A stretch of 5,531 bases of DNA from Deltaproteobacteria bacterium (GCA_031278835.1 JAITJP010000478.1:1-5531), one strand, 5' to 3'; positions 1-5,526 are shown, counted from the first letter of the stretch. Numbers and translations: made by a program. The notes: generated by a model from the letters alone, not told the origin.

Positions 1-280
1 TTATATTTTCTAAAAATTTCTAAAAAATTCTTCTGGAATTTTCTGGAAATTATTGTTTTCTAAAAAATTCTTCTGGAATTTTACGAATTTTTTTATTTTC
101 CAAAAAATTCTTCTGGAATTTTCTGGAATTTATTATTTTCTAAAAAATTCCTTTGGAAATTTACGATTTCTTTTAAATTCCAAAAAATTCTTCTGGAATT
201 TTACGAATTTTTTTATTTTCTAAAAATTTCCGTTGGAATTTTACAAATTTTGTTTATTTCTAAAAATTTCTAAAATATAT
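1..280. repeat. AT-rich tandem array, 40-bp unit (six full copies plus remnants)
   Basis: Six consecutive 40-bp units fill 21-260 (21, 61, 101, 141, 181 and 221 are unit starts) with no length change between copies. Remnants of the unit lie at 1-20 and 261-280, so the array probably continues past the left edge. Units 61-100 and 181-220 differ only in their first base. Each unit opens with an A-tract and usually contains AAAATTC-N5-GAATTTT, a small hairpin with the palindrome TTCTGGAA at its centre, followed by a T-rich half. The unit resolves into four 10-bp steps, so A/T-tracts recur about once per helical turn, as in intrinsically curved DNA. There is no gene here: 40 is not a multiple of three, frames close quickly, and no start codon with a ribosome site is visible. 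It is not CRISPR, because there are no unique spacers. Function is unknown. Confidence 0.92.
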
Positions 281-365
281 TTGTTATGATCTCGGGGGAA
301 AATGATTGTTAACTAGGTAATGAATTATTTTAGGCCTAGGCTATTATTTTTTGGCAAAATTTTAG

Positions 366-404
366 TTAGCCTGTAAAATTTTTCTCTGAAGGCTAGATTT
401 TACG
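366..404 (+). promoter_or_regulatory. Leader with two crossing inverted repeats before the first protease start
   Basis: TAGCCT (367-372) is complementary to AGGCTA (390-395), and GTAAAAT (373-379) is complementary to ATTTTAC (397-403). The 5' arms are adjacent and the 3' arms are nearly adjacent in the same order, so the two pairings cross. With no linker between the 5' arms a stable pseudoknot is sterically awkward, which makes mutually exclusive hairpins more likely. The second hairpin ends directly against the only Shine-Dalgarno-like sequence (GGTGG, 404-408), so pairing could affect translation. The region is AT-rich and the arms are short, so chance is a real alternative. The rest of 281-412 shows only a weak -10-like TATTAT at 342-347 and a small TAGGCCTA palindrome at 331-338. 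Confidence 0.35.
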
Positions 405-412
405 GTGGCCAG

Positions 413-2047
413 ATGGCTCGAAAAAAAGAAAAATATCGATTGAGGCTTATTTTTTGCTTGGCAAGCCTGACCTTGGCCTGGGCCGTTGTGGGCTTGCGGC
501 CGGGGGCGGCCCTGGGGCAAGAGAAATTTGAGCGGTTTGACCATGGGCTTAATGAAAGCCCAATCAATACGCGTCAAATCGCCTCCAAGATGGAAAAAGG
601 CACGGTGTTTGTTATTTCCCTGGGTAAAAGGGAGGACCAAGGTGTCATGGGCTCGGGTTTTATCGTGGCCCCGGGTTATGTGGTTACCAACGCCCATGTG
701 GCCGTGGGACCTTTCTATAACGACCATATCGTGATTTTTAACAAGCTTTTGCCCCCGACCCCGGCTAAATTGATTGACTATGTCTTGGATTCTTCAAAGG
801 GGGTTGGCGGCGGCGGCCGAGATTTGGCTTTATTGAAATTTAAAGCCCCACCAGGAGTTGACTTACCGGCCTTGTCTTTTAATCTGGACTTGGAAAAAAT
901 GGATCGGGTCGGGGCCTGGGGCTATCCTGGCCTTCTGGTATTGACCAATTTTATCTTAAAAGCTGGATTAAAAAATTTTAAATTTGAAGACACGCCGGTG
1001 GTTTACACCGAAGGCACCATCAGCGCCCTTTTGGAATCTAAATTTTGCCGCATCGCCGTTCATACGGCCATAGTTAACGAAGGAAATAGTGGCGGGCCTT
1101 TGGTTAACGCTAAAGGCGAAGTGGTGGGCATGAATACTTGGGCCCTTGGTGAAAATCTGATTGGAACGGCCATGGGTATGGCCCAGGTCTCAGAAGTCAT
1201 CGTTAAATTTTTGCGAAAAAATAATATTAGTCCCACGATAGTTCATGGTCAACCCGATTTGGCCAGAGTGTTTCCGAAAAGTGAGGCCGATAGGCCTGGG
1301 GCCGGGGAGCAAGTTAACCTGGCCAAGCTGGCGCCTGGTTTTGAGCCTAAAAATAAGCCTGAGCCTAATAATAAGACCAATAGCAATAATAAGCCTGAGC
1401 CCAATAATAAAGGCAATAGCAATAAAAAAAGTGAGCCGAGTATCAAATCTAATCTTGATAAAAAAAGTGAGCCGAGTAATAAATCTAATCTTAATAACAA
1501 AACTGAGCAAAATAACAAAAGTAATTTTAATAATAAAGATAATATTAGTCATCAAAAAGACCTGCTGGTCAGGGCCCCGGTGCTTAAGCCTTATAACCCC
1601 AAGGCGCCCAGTTATTTGTTTCCTCGGGAAATCAACCCGCCTATGTATTTTGGTGAGCCAGATGGGCTAACTAGCTATAGGGAACTGGAGAGTTTTTATG
1701 TTCAAGTACCCAAAGGCTGGGCCATTACCAGGGAAGACCGGGACGCCATAGTTTTGTCGAAAAATTATCCTGGCTCAACGGTGTCTCTAAGCGTGGCCTT
1801 TAATCAAGGACTGCCAACCGAGGTAATCGCCGAGTCTTACGCCAGGGAGCTAAAGAATCCCTCAAAACCGCGCCTGGACAGGGCGAGAAAAGACACCTAT
1901 ATCGTCAACGGAAGGCTAAACGATCAGGAGGCCATTTTGGTGGTTTCGGGCGACCGGGCCTCGGAGAAAGTCTCGGTGGTTTTGATGTACGGGTATTTGA
2001 AAGATCCTGGCCTTGAGGCCATTCTTAGAAGCGTGGTTGAAAAATAG
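413..2047 (+). CDS. Secreted trypsin-like serine protease (Trypsin_2/S1C type) with repeat linker and unassigned C-terminal domain
   Basis: This is a predicted exported serine endopeptidase of 544 residues. A signal peptide is clear: basic residues 2-11, a hydrophobic stretch to about residue 28, and probable cleavage after AALG (residue 35). The catalytic domain spans about residues 52-272. The triad is visible as His95 in VVTNAH, Asp137 in GRDLALLK and Ser226 in GNSGGP, the usual order and context for HtrA-like proteases. No PDZ domain follows. Residues 311-380 are a Lys/Asn/Glu/Pro/Ser-rich linker containing five 12-residue repeats. Residues 422-544 form a conserved domain shared with the downstream paralogue; its strand/helix pattern and the FxVxVPxGW opening recall PsbP/DcrB/Mog1-like folds, but that is only an impression. 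The start is chosen because it opens directly on the signal peptide; its ribosome site is weak (GGTGG, 4 bases upstream). The substrate is unknown. Periplasmic or surface location is inferred from the signal peptide. Confidence 0.9.
   Translation: MARKKEKYRLRLIFCLASLTLAWAVVGLRPGAALGQEKFERFDHGLNESPINTRQIASKMEKGTVFVISLGKREDQGVMGSGFIVAPGYVVTNAHVAVGPFYNDHIVIFNKLLPPTPAKLIDYVLDSSKGVGGGGRDLALLKFKAPPGVDLPALSFNLDLEKMDRVGAWGYPGLLVLTNFILKAGLKNFKFEDTPVVYTEGTISALLESKFCRIAVHTAIVNEGNSGGPLVNAKGEVVGMNTWALGENLIGTAMGMAQVSEVIVKFLRKNNISPTIVHGQPDLARVFPKSEADRPGAGEQVNLAKLAPGFEPKNKPEPNNKTNSNNKPEPNNKGNSNKKSEPSIKSNLDKKSEPSNKSNLNNKTEQNNKSNFNNKDNISHQKDLLVRAPVLKPYNPKAPSYLFPREINPPMYFGEPDGLTSYRELESFYVQVPKGWAITREDRDAIVLSKNYPGSTVSLSVAFNQGLPTEVIAESYARELKNPSKPRLDRARKDTYIVNGRLNDQEAILVVSGDRASEKVSVVLMYGYLKDPGLEAILRSVVEK
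1355..1534 (+). repeat. In-frame 36-bp tandem repeat coding the protease linker (5 units)
   Basis: Five 36-bp units start at 1355, 1391, 1427, 1463 and 1499 and encode residues 315-374 of the first protease. The protein pattern per 12-residue unit is K-[PST]-E-[PQ]-[NS]-[NI]-K-[TGS]-N-[SLF]-[ND]-[NK]. Units 1-2 resemble each other most, as do units 3-4, which suggests stepwise duplication. Base composition drops sharply to AT-rich (AAT, AAA and AAC codons) compared with both flanks. The product is hydrophilic, with no hydrophobic core, and reads as a flexible spacer between the catalytic and C-terminal domains. The corresponding part of the downstream paralogue is short and lacks the repeat. 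Confidence 0.9.
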
Positions 2048-2059
2048 TTGGCTTAATGG

Positions 2060-2095
2060 GCTTTTTGGTCCAGGCCAGGGCAAGAGCTATTTTTT
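2060..2095 (+). terminator. Probable intrinsic terminator after the first protease gene
   Basis: Thirteen bases after the stop codon, GCTTTT (2060-2065) can pair with AAGAGC (2082-2087) with one G-U pair, and the stem continues as TGG with CCA around a 6-base loop, leaving a GGGC bulge on the 3' side. It is followed by TATTTTTT. Position and T-tract fit a rho-independent terminator, but the bulged stem makes it moderate in strength. Confidence 0.4.
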
Positions 2096-2110
2096 GAAAA
2101 AAATTTGGCT

Positions 2111-2156
2111 GGGGGGCGGTGGAGTGGGCAAAGCTGGGCTCTGGCTGGGGCTTGGG
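2111..2156 (+). other. G-rich tract with quadruplex-like spacing
   Basis: Five G-runs of three or more lie on the plus strand at 2111-2116, 2126-2128, 2136-2138, 2147-2150 and 2154-2156. The last four are separated by 7, 8 and 3 bases, just outside the strictest quadruplex rule. It is an isolated G-rich patch in an otherwise AT-rich spacer. The structure and any role are inference. Confidence 0.35.
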
Positions 2157-2229
2157 CCGGTGGAAGCTTTAATCCTTAAGACTAAATGGTCCCTTAGCCG
2201 AGCGCTTATATTTTCCTTTTAAATTTTCG

Positions 2230-2238
2230 TGGTATAAT
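2230..2238 (+). promoter_or_regulatory. Candidate sigma70-type extended -10 promoter
   Basis: TGG-TATAAT is a perfect consensus -10 hexamer (2233-2238) with the extended TGN element directly upstream. No good -35 is present at 16-18 bp, only T-rich sequence around 2210-2216, which an extended -10 can tolerate. The start of transcription would fall near 2245. An inverted repeat (CGGGCC 2239-2244, GGCCCG 2264-2269) begins immediately after the -10 and could serve as an operator. The likely target is the protease gene at 2617, over a long leader. Confidence 0.4.
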
Positions 2239-2311
2239 CGGGCCATCAAAAGGGTTTTTACCAGGCCCGGGTTTTATTTTTAGACTTGGACCGAAATAAG
2301 AAGAAAAATCG

Positions 2312-2341
2312 AAAAAAGCCCTGGGATTTTTTGAGCTCAAA
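2312..2341. other. Two abutting palindromes in the leader region
   Basis: Six A's (2312-2317) and six T's (2327-2332) flank a CCC-T-GGG core with one mismatch pair, a short terminator-like inverted repeat. Overlapping its T-run is a perfect 12-bp palindrome TTTGAGCTCAAA (2330-2341), suited to a dimeric DNA-binding protein. The hairpin could act as a weak terminator or attenuator for transcripts started near 2245. No function is demonstrated. Confidence 0.3.
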
Positions 2342-2530
2342 TTACCTTTGGGGGCCCTGGAAAAGGCCAAAAGTAGATTGGATGAGGATAGAAAATAGTT
2401 GAAAATTTTTTTAAAGGAACTAATTGTCTGAATGATTTTAACCAGGGTTTTAAATGATTTAGATAATTGGAATGAATTATTGCGGGTATTAAGTATCTTG
2501 GTGGTTTAAGTAAGATAAGGGTGACTTGGG

Positions 2531-2560
2531 TTGGATAATTTTATTAGCCCAAATTTTATA
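2531..2560 (+). promoter_or_regulatory. Candidate promoter with operator-like palindrome before the second protease
   Basis: TTGGAT (2531-2536) and TTTATA (2555-2560) are separated by 18 bp and resemble -35 and -10 elements. An imperfect palindrome centred on 2541, with perfect inner arms TAAT-TTT-ATTA (2536-2546) and outer GG/CC pairs, fills the spacer, where a bound repressor would block polymerase. A start near 2567 would give a leader of about 50 bases to the ATG at 2617. The hexamers are only moderate matches in AT-rich DNA. Confidence 0.3.
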
Positions 2561-2606
2561 AAAAAAGATGTATGGATTTTATGTATTTAACAAAGCCTTG
2601 GCTGAT

Positions 2607-2611
2607 GGTGA
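2607..2611 (+). promoter_or_regulatory. Ribosome binding site that decides the start of the second protease
   Basis: GGTGA lies 5 bases before the ATG at 2617. The upstream in-frame ATGs at 2572, 2581 and 2605 have no comparable site; the first is preceded only by A-rich sequence. Starting at 2617 also puts a standard basic n-region directly in front of the signal-peptide hydrophobic core. Confidence 0.5.
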
Positions 2612-2616
2612 CTAAT

Positions 2617-3918
2617 ATGTCCCTTAAAAGCAAGATATATAGATTTAGCTTGGTGCTTTTGCTGAGCTGGGCCTGGCTTTTGGGCCAAAGTCAAGCCGCC
2701 TTGGCTCAGGAGAGTGGGGCCAGATATGAGAACCGGGGCCAGGTAAGCCAGGTTGACACCAGGCAAATTTCCGCCAAGATCGAGGAGGCCACGGTCTTAA
2801 TTATTGTCGAGGGGCCAGGCTACGATGTGGTTACGGGCACGGGTTTTGTGGTGGCCCCGGGTTATGTGGTCACCAACGCTCACTTGTTTTCGAAAATGGT
2901 CCGGGGCGGCGACATCATCATCACCAATGAAAAATTGGCTCCGATTGAGGCCCAGCTGGTTGATTACCTCATGGACAAGACCATTAACCAGGGTTTTGGC
3001 GGTCGGGATTTAGCTTTATTGAAATTTCAGGTGCCCTTTGGGCGGGTCATTCCGGCTCTCACCTTTAACCTGGAAAGCCAAAAGATGGATAAGGTCGGGG
3101 CTTGGGGCTATCCCGGGGTGATCTTAAATCTGGACATGTCCTTACGCGACAGAGACGAGGAATTTAGGTCATCGCCCATAGTTTACACCGAAGGGACCAT
3201 TAGCACTTATTTAAGCTCGGAATTGTGCAAAAGCGTGGTTCATACGGCCGACGTGGCTGGCGGCAATAGCGGCGGCCCTTTGGTTAATACCAATGGGGAA
3301 GTGGTCGGCATAAACACTTGGATCATCAATAATGACGATCAGGCCAAGTATTTAAACGTGGCCCAGGACGCCAGCGAAGTGGTGGCCTTTTTACAAAAAA
3401 ATAAAATAAAGCCCCTACTGGCCCAGGGTCAGGTTTATGTGGCCAAAAAGGATTCCAAAATCGCTCCCAGCCGCTCCCTGCCGCCCAAGGTCAGCTTGCC
3501 TAAAAACGATGAGCCGCCAATCAAAAAACGCGGCCGGAGCCCCCAGTATCGGGAATTGGATGGCTTTTTCGTTCAGGTGCCCGAGGGCTGGGCGGTCAAG
3601 GATGAAGAAAGTGACTCCATTACCCTATCGACCGTGGAGCCGGGCTCGGCGGTATTTTTGTCATTAACTTCCAACGAGGGCTTTCCCACCGACATGATCG
3701 CCGAATTTTACGCGGCCCTATTGGACGGGGCCACCACCCCGCGTTTGGACCAGGAAAACGGTGACACCTACGTCACTTACGGAAAACTTAACGACGAGGA
3801 CGCCATTTTGGTGGTTTCCGGAGACGAGTTTGCCGAAAAAGTGGCCGTAATCGTCTTGGTTGGCGATCTGGAAGCTCCGGGCATAGAAACCATCTTGGAC
3901 AGCATTGTTGAGAAATAA
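2617..3918 (+). CDS. Secreted trypsin-like serine protease, tandem paralogue of the upstream gene
   Basis: With the start at 2617 the protein has 433 residues; an in-frame ATG at 2572 would add 15 residues that spoil the signal-peptide start. The signal peptide has basic n-region SLKSKIYR, a Leu/Trp-rich core and probable cleavage after AALA (residue 30). The catalytic triad is His89 (VVTNAH), Asp131 (GRDLALLK) and Ser218 (GNSGGP), all intact. There is no PDZ domain. A short Lys/Pro/Ser linker (about residues 275-310) leads to a C-terminal domain (residues 311-433) that aligns without gaps to the last 123 residues of the upstream protease, with 67 identities by hand count. The two genes clearly arose by duplication. 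The spacer of more than 500 bp, with its own promoter candidates and a terminator behind the first gene, argues for separate transcription. The role is likely proteolysis in the periplasm or outside the cell; substrates are unknown. Confidence 0.9.
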   Translation: MSLKSKIYRFSLVLLLSWAWLLGQSQAALAQESGARYENRGQVSQVDTRQISAKIEEATVLIIVEGPGYDVVTGTGFVVAPGYVVTNAHLFSKMVRGGDIIITNEKLAPIEAQLVDYLMDKTINQGFGGRDLALLKFQVPFGRVIPALTFNLESQKMDKVGAWGYPGVILNLDMSLRDRDEEFRSSPIVYTEGTISTYLSSELCKSVVHTADVAGGNSGGPLVNTNGEVVGINTWIINNDDQAKYLNVAQDASEVVAFLQKNKIKPLLAQGQVYVAKKDSKIAPSRSLPPKVSLPKNDEPPIKKRGRSPQYRELDGFFVQVPEGWAVKDEESDSITLSTVEPGSAVFLSLTSNEGFPTDMIAEFYAALLDGATTPRLDQENGDTYVTYGKLNDEDAILVVSGDEFAEKVAVIVLVGDLEAPGIETILDSIVEK

Positions 3919-3921
3919 CTC

Positions 3922-3951
3922 AAAAAATCATTGGTAAAGGGCCAATTTTTT
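3922..3951 (+). terminator. Possible first terminator hairpin after the second protease
   Basis: ATTGG (3930-3934) pairs with CCAAT (3942-3946) around a 7-base loop. A run of six A's (3922-3927) can extend the stem against five T's (3947-3951) past a two-base bulge. It begins three bases after the stop codon and ends in a T-tract. It is weaker than the structure that follows and may simply back it up. Confidence 0.4.
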
Positions 3952-3965
3952 AGCCCTAGACCGGA

Positions 3966-4009
3966 CAAAAAAAATCGCCTTGGCTTTGGGGCCAAGGCGA
4001 TTTTTTTTG
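3966..4009. terminator. Strong bidirectional intrinsic terminator between convergent genes
   Basis: A perfect 19-bp inverted repeat: C, eight A's and TCGCCTTGGC (3966-3984) are exactly complementary to GCCAAGGCGA, eight T's and G (3991-4009), with a 6-base loop at 3985-3990. The GC core flanked by A8 and T8 gives a U-tract on whichever strand is transcribed. It lies 47 bases after the plus-strand protease stop and 15 bases beyond the minus-strand metallopeptidase stop, so it can end both convergent transcripts. Confidence 0.93.
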
Positions 4010-4024
4010 TTTGGGCTTGGAAAA

Positions 4025-5515
4025 TTAATTTCTAAAACCAATGCCGGATTTTTTGGTAAGTTCCATGAGCTCTTCGAGGTTTCTGGTCCGGGCCTCGCAT
4101 TTACTTTGATAGCTGTAACCGCCCGGGGCTTCCAGGGCGGCTTTGCAATGGAAGATGGAATCGCGGGGCTTACCGGTGGCCTCGTAGTAGGTGGACAGGA
4201 GGAAGTGACCCTTGGCCCGTTGGCCGTTTTGGCCAAAAAACAGGCCGGCTTTTTCTAAGGCCACTGGGTAATAATCGGTCAGGGCGGCGGAAACTTGATC
4301 GTAGATATTGGAAGCTTCTTTGCCGCGGCCGACCAGTTCGTAGGCCCGGGCCAGGCCCACCGAGGTTTGGATGTTCCGGTAGCCGTGTTGACGGGCCTGC
4401 TCAAAGTAGCGGATGGCCTCGTCGGGCTTGTTTCTTTGCAGGGAAAGGCCGCCCAGGTCGGTTAAGTATTCTCCGTTATTGGGGGAGATTTTTAAGGCCT
4501 TGTTCATAAAGTCTTGGGCTTTGGTGTAATCGAGCTGGCGGTAAGCCAATAGGCCCAGACCGTGCAGGGCCCCGGCGTCATTGGGGTCATCGGCGATACG
4601 TTTGGCGAATTGTTTGGTGGCCCGGGTCGGCAGGGCCGTTAAGGCCATGACCCGGTCGCGGATGGCCAAATAGGCCGGATCTTTGGGGGCCGGGGGGGCT
4701 GAGGCTTGATCGGCAAAGGTTGAGGCCATGCGGGCGCTTAGACCCGGGTGGGTGCTTAGGTAACCTGGGACGTTGCCCCTGAGCTGGTAACTTTGCTCGT
4801 TCATGATCTTAAAGGCCCAGTACATGTCCCTGGGGTTATAGCCGGCCTTGATGAGATAGCCGCGGCCCTTGGAGTCGGCCTCGGTTTCGTCGGCCCGGGA
4901 ATTGGCCAGCATGGCCTGGACGCTGGCCGCCGTAGAGCCAATCATGAGGGCTTGGCCCAGGGCGGCCGTGTTTTGACCGCCGCTACCGGCCCCGGCCAAG
5001 GCCACGCCGGCCAGCATGCCGATTATGCCAATAAGACCCAGGGATTTGGCCGATTCCGAGCGTCTGGCAAAGTGGCGGGAGGTGATGTGGGCGATCTCGT
5101 GGGCCAGGATCGAGGCCATTTGCCCTTCGTTTTCCAAACTAATAATAGTTTCCGAGTGAAGATAGATGTAACCGCCCGGGACGGCAAAGGCGTTTAAGAA
5201 ATGACTTTTTATGATGTAAAAATGATAGGGAAAGGGCTGGCTTCCGGCGGCCTTAAAGATCTTTTGGCAAATTCTACGGTAGTATTCGTTCACGATGGGA
5301 TCGTCTAGGATGACGTTTTGGGCGGCGATTTGAGCGTGGACCATCCTGCCTATTTCCAGTTCTTCCTTTTGACCGGCGGCCTGGACAGGGCTGGGGCCAA
5401 GGAAGATCAAAGAAAGGCAAAGGAGGTTGATTAATAAGGTCAAAGCTAGGCCGCCTAAAAAGGAGGCCATTTTGGAACGGCCGCTTTTTGAGGCACGATG
5501 GGAATGGAAAGTCAT
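4025..5515 (-). CDS. bepA: BepA/YfgC-type periplasmic M48 zinc metallopeptidase with TPR domain
   Basis: This is a predicted 496-residue exported metallopeptidase, close in length to E. coli BepA, which assists or degrades outer-membrane assembly intermediates such as LptD and BamA. The signal peptide has a long polar, basic n-region, a hydrophobic core at about residues 17-39 and probable cleavage near VQAA (46-47); no lipobox is seen. The M48 domain spans about residues 50-270. It contains LNAFAVPGG (107-115), the zinc motif HEIAH (His139, Glu140, His143), the third ligand Glu210 in the ExxxD motif ETEAD, and STHP with His256, matching the regulatory fourth ligand known in BepA. A Gly/Ala-rich hydrophobic stretch (158-180) may touch the membrane. 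About four TPRs follow (313-448), and a Lys-rich tail ends the protein. The ATG at 5515 has a strong ribosome site, unlike the internal Met16. It is convergent with the serine protease genes. The symbol rests on architecture and remembered family sequence; orthology is untested. Confidence 0.93.
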   Translation of the reverse strand: MTFHSHRASKSGRSKMASFLGGLALTLLINLLCLSLIFLGPSPVQAAGQKEELEIGRMVHAQIAAQNVILDDPIVNEYYRRICQKIFKAAGSQPFPYHFYIIKSHFLNAFAVPGGYIYLHSETIISLENEGQMASILAHEIAHITSRHFARRSESAKSLGLIGIIGMLAGVALAGAGSGGQNTAALGQALMIGSTAASVQAMLANSRADETEADSKGRGYLIKAGYNPRDMYWAFKIMNEQSYQLRGNVPGYLSTHPGLSARMASTFADQASAPPAPKDPAYLAIRDRVMALTALPTRATKQFAKRIADDPNDAGALHGLGLLAYRQLDYTKAQDFMNKALKISPNNGEYLTDLGGLSLQRNKPDEAIRYFEQARQHGYRNIQTSVGLARAYELVGRGKEASNIYDQVSAALTDYYPVALEKAGLFFGQNGQRAKGHFLLSTYYEATGKPRDSIFHCKAALEAPGGYSYQSKCEARTRNLEELMELTKKSGIGFRN

Positions 5516-5520
5516 GGTGG

Positions 5521-5526
5521 CCTCCT
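5521..5526 (-). promoter_or_regulatory. Consensus Shine-Dalgarno of the metallopeptidase gene
   Basis: Read on the minus strand this is AGGAGG, 5 bases before the ATG at 5515. It fixes that start over the in-frame ATG at 5470, which has no such site. It is far stronger than the sites of the two serine protease genes. The promoter lies outside the window. Confidence 0.85.

Larger units (their letters stand above)
2048..2616. other. Long intergenic region between the two protease genes
   Basis: About 570 bases without a convincing gene. In order it holds a probable terminator (2060-2095), a G-rich tract (2111-2156), an extended -10 promoter candidate (2230-2238), a CGGGCC-N19-GGCCCG inverted repeat followed by a T-rich stretch (2239-2280), two abutting palindromes (2312-2341), a possible 25-codon ORF (2432-2509) and a promoter-like region (2531-2560). 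No tRNA or rRNA is recognisable. Composition shifts from G-rich (2100-2160) to strongly AT-rich (2400-2570). If transcription begins near 2245, the second protease mRNA would carry a leader of roughly 370 nt. Confidence 0.7.

Noticed and set aside
31..48. Eukaryotic heat-shock-element pattern (TTCnnGAA repeated)
   Set aside because: The surrounding genes are bacterial and carry ribosome sites; the match follows from the repeat's own dyad and 10-bp step.
64..223. Open frame through the 40-bp array
   Set aside because: No ATG or ribosome site, and the unit length is not a multiple of three so each copy reads in a different frame; openness follows from AT-rich composition.
1..280. CRISPR-like array
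   Set aside because: The repeats are contiguous 40-bp units that resemble each other throughout; there are no unique spacers between conserved repeats.
1190..1555. Minus-strand and alternate-frame ORFs across the repeat linker
   Set aside because: They are shadows of the 36-bp in-frame repeat, giving low-complexity hydrophobic repeats without a ribosome site.
2013..2222. 69-codon plus-strand ORF overlapping the end of the first protease
   Set aside because: It starts inside the protease gene, lacks a ribosome site, crosses the probable terminator and translates the G-rich tract into low-complexity Gly/Leu sequence.
2572..2616. Upstream ATG (2572) as the start of the second protease
   Set aside because: It has no Shine-Dalgarno and adds 15 residues before a standard signal peptide; the ATG at 2617 has GGTGA at 5 bases.
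3928..4258. Opposing ORFs across the convergent terminator and the 3' end of the metallopeptidase gene
   Set aside because: They run through a perfect 19-bp terminator hairpin and overlap well-supported genes in the wrong frame.
4793..5197. 134-codon plus-strand ORF inside the metallopeptidase gene
   Set aside because: It is the antisense shadow of the zinc-site region of a gene with complete motifs and a strong ribosome site; GC-rich codons keep the opposite strand open.
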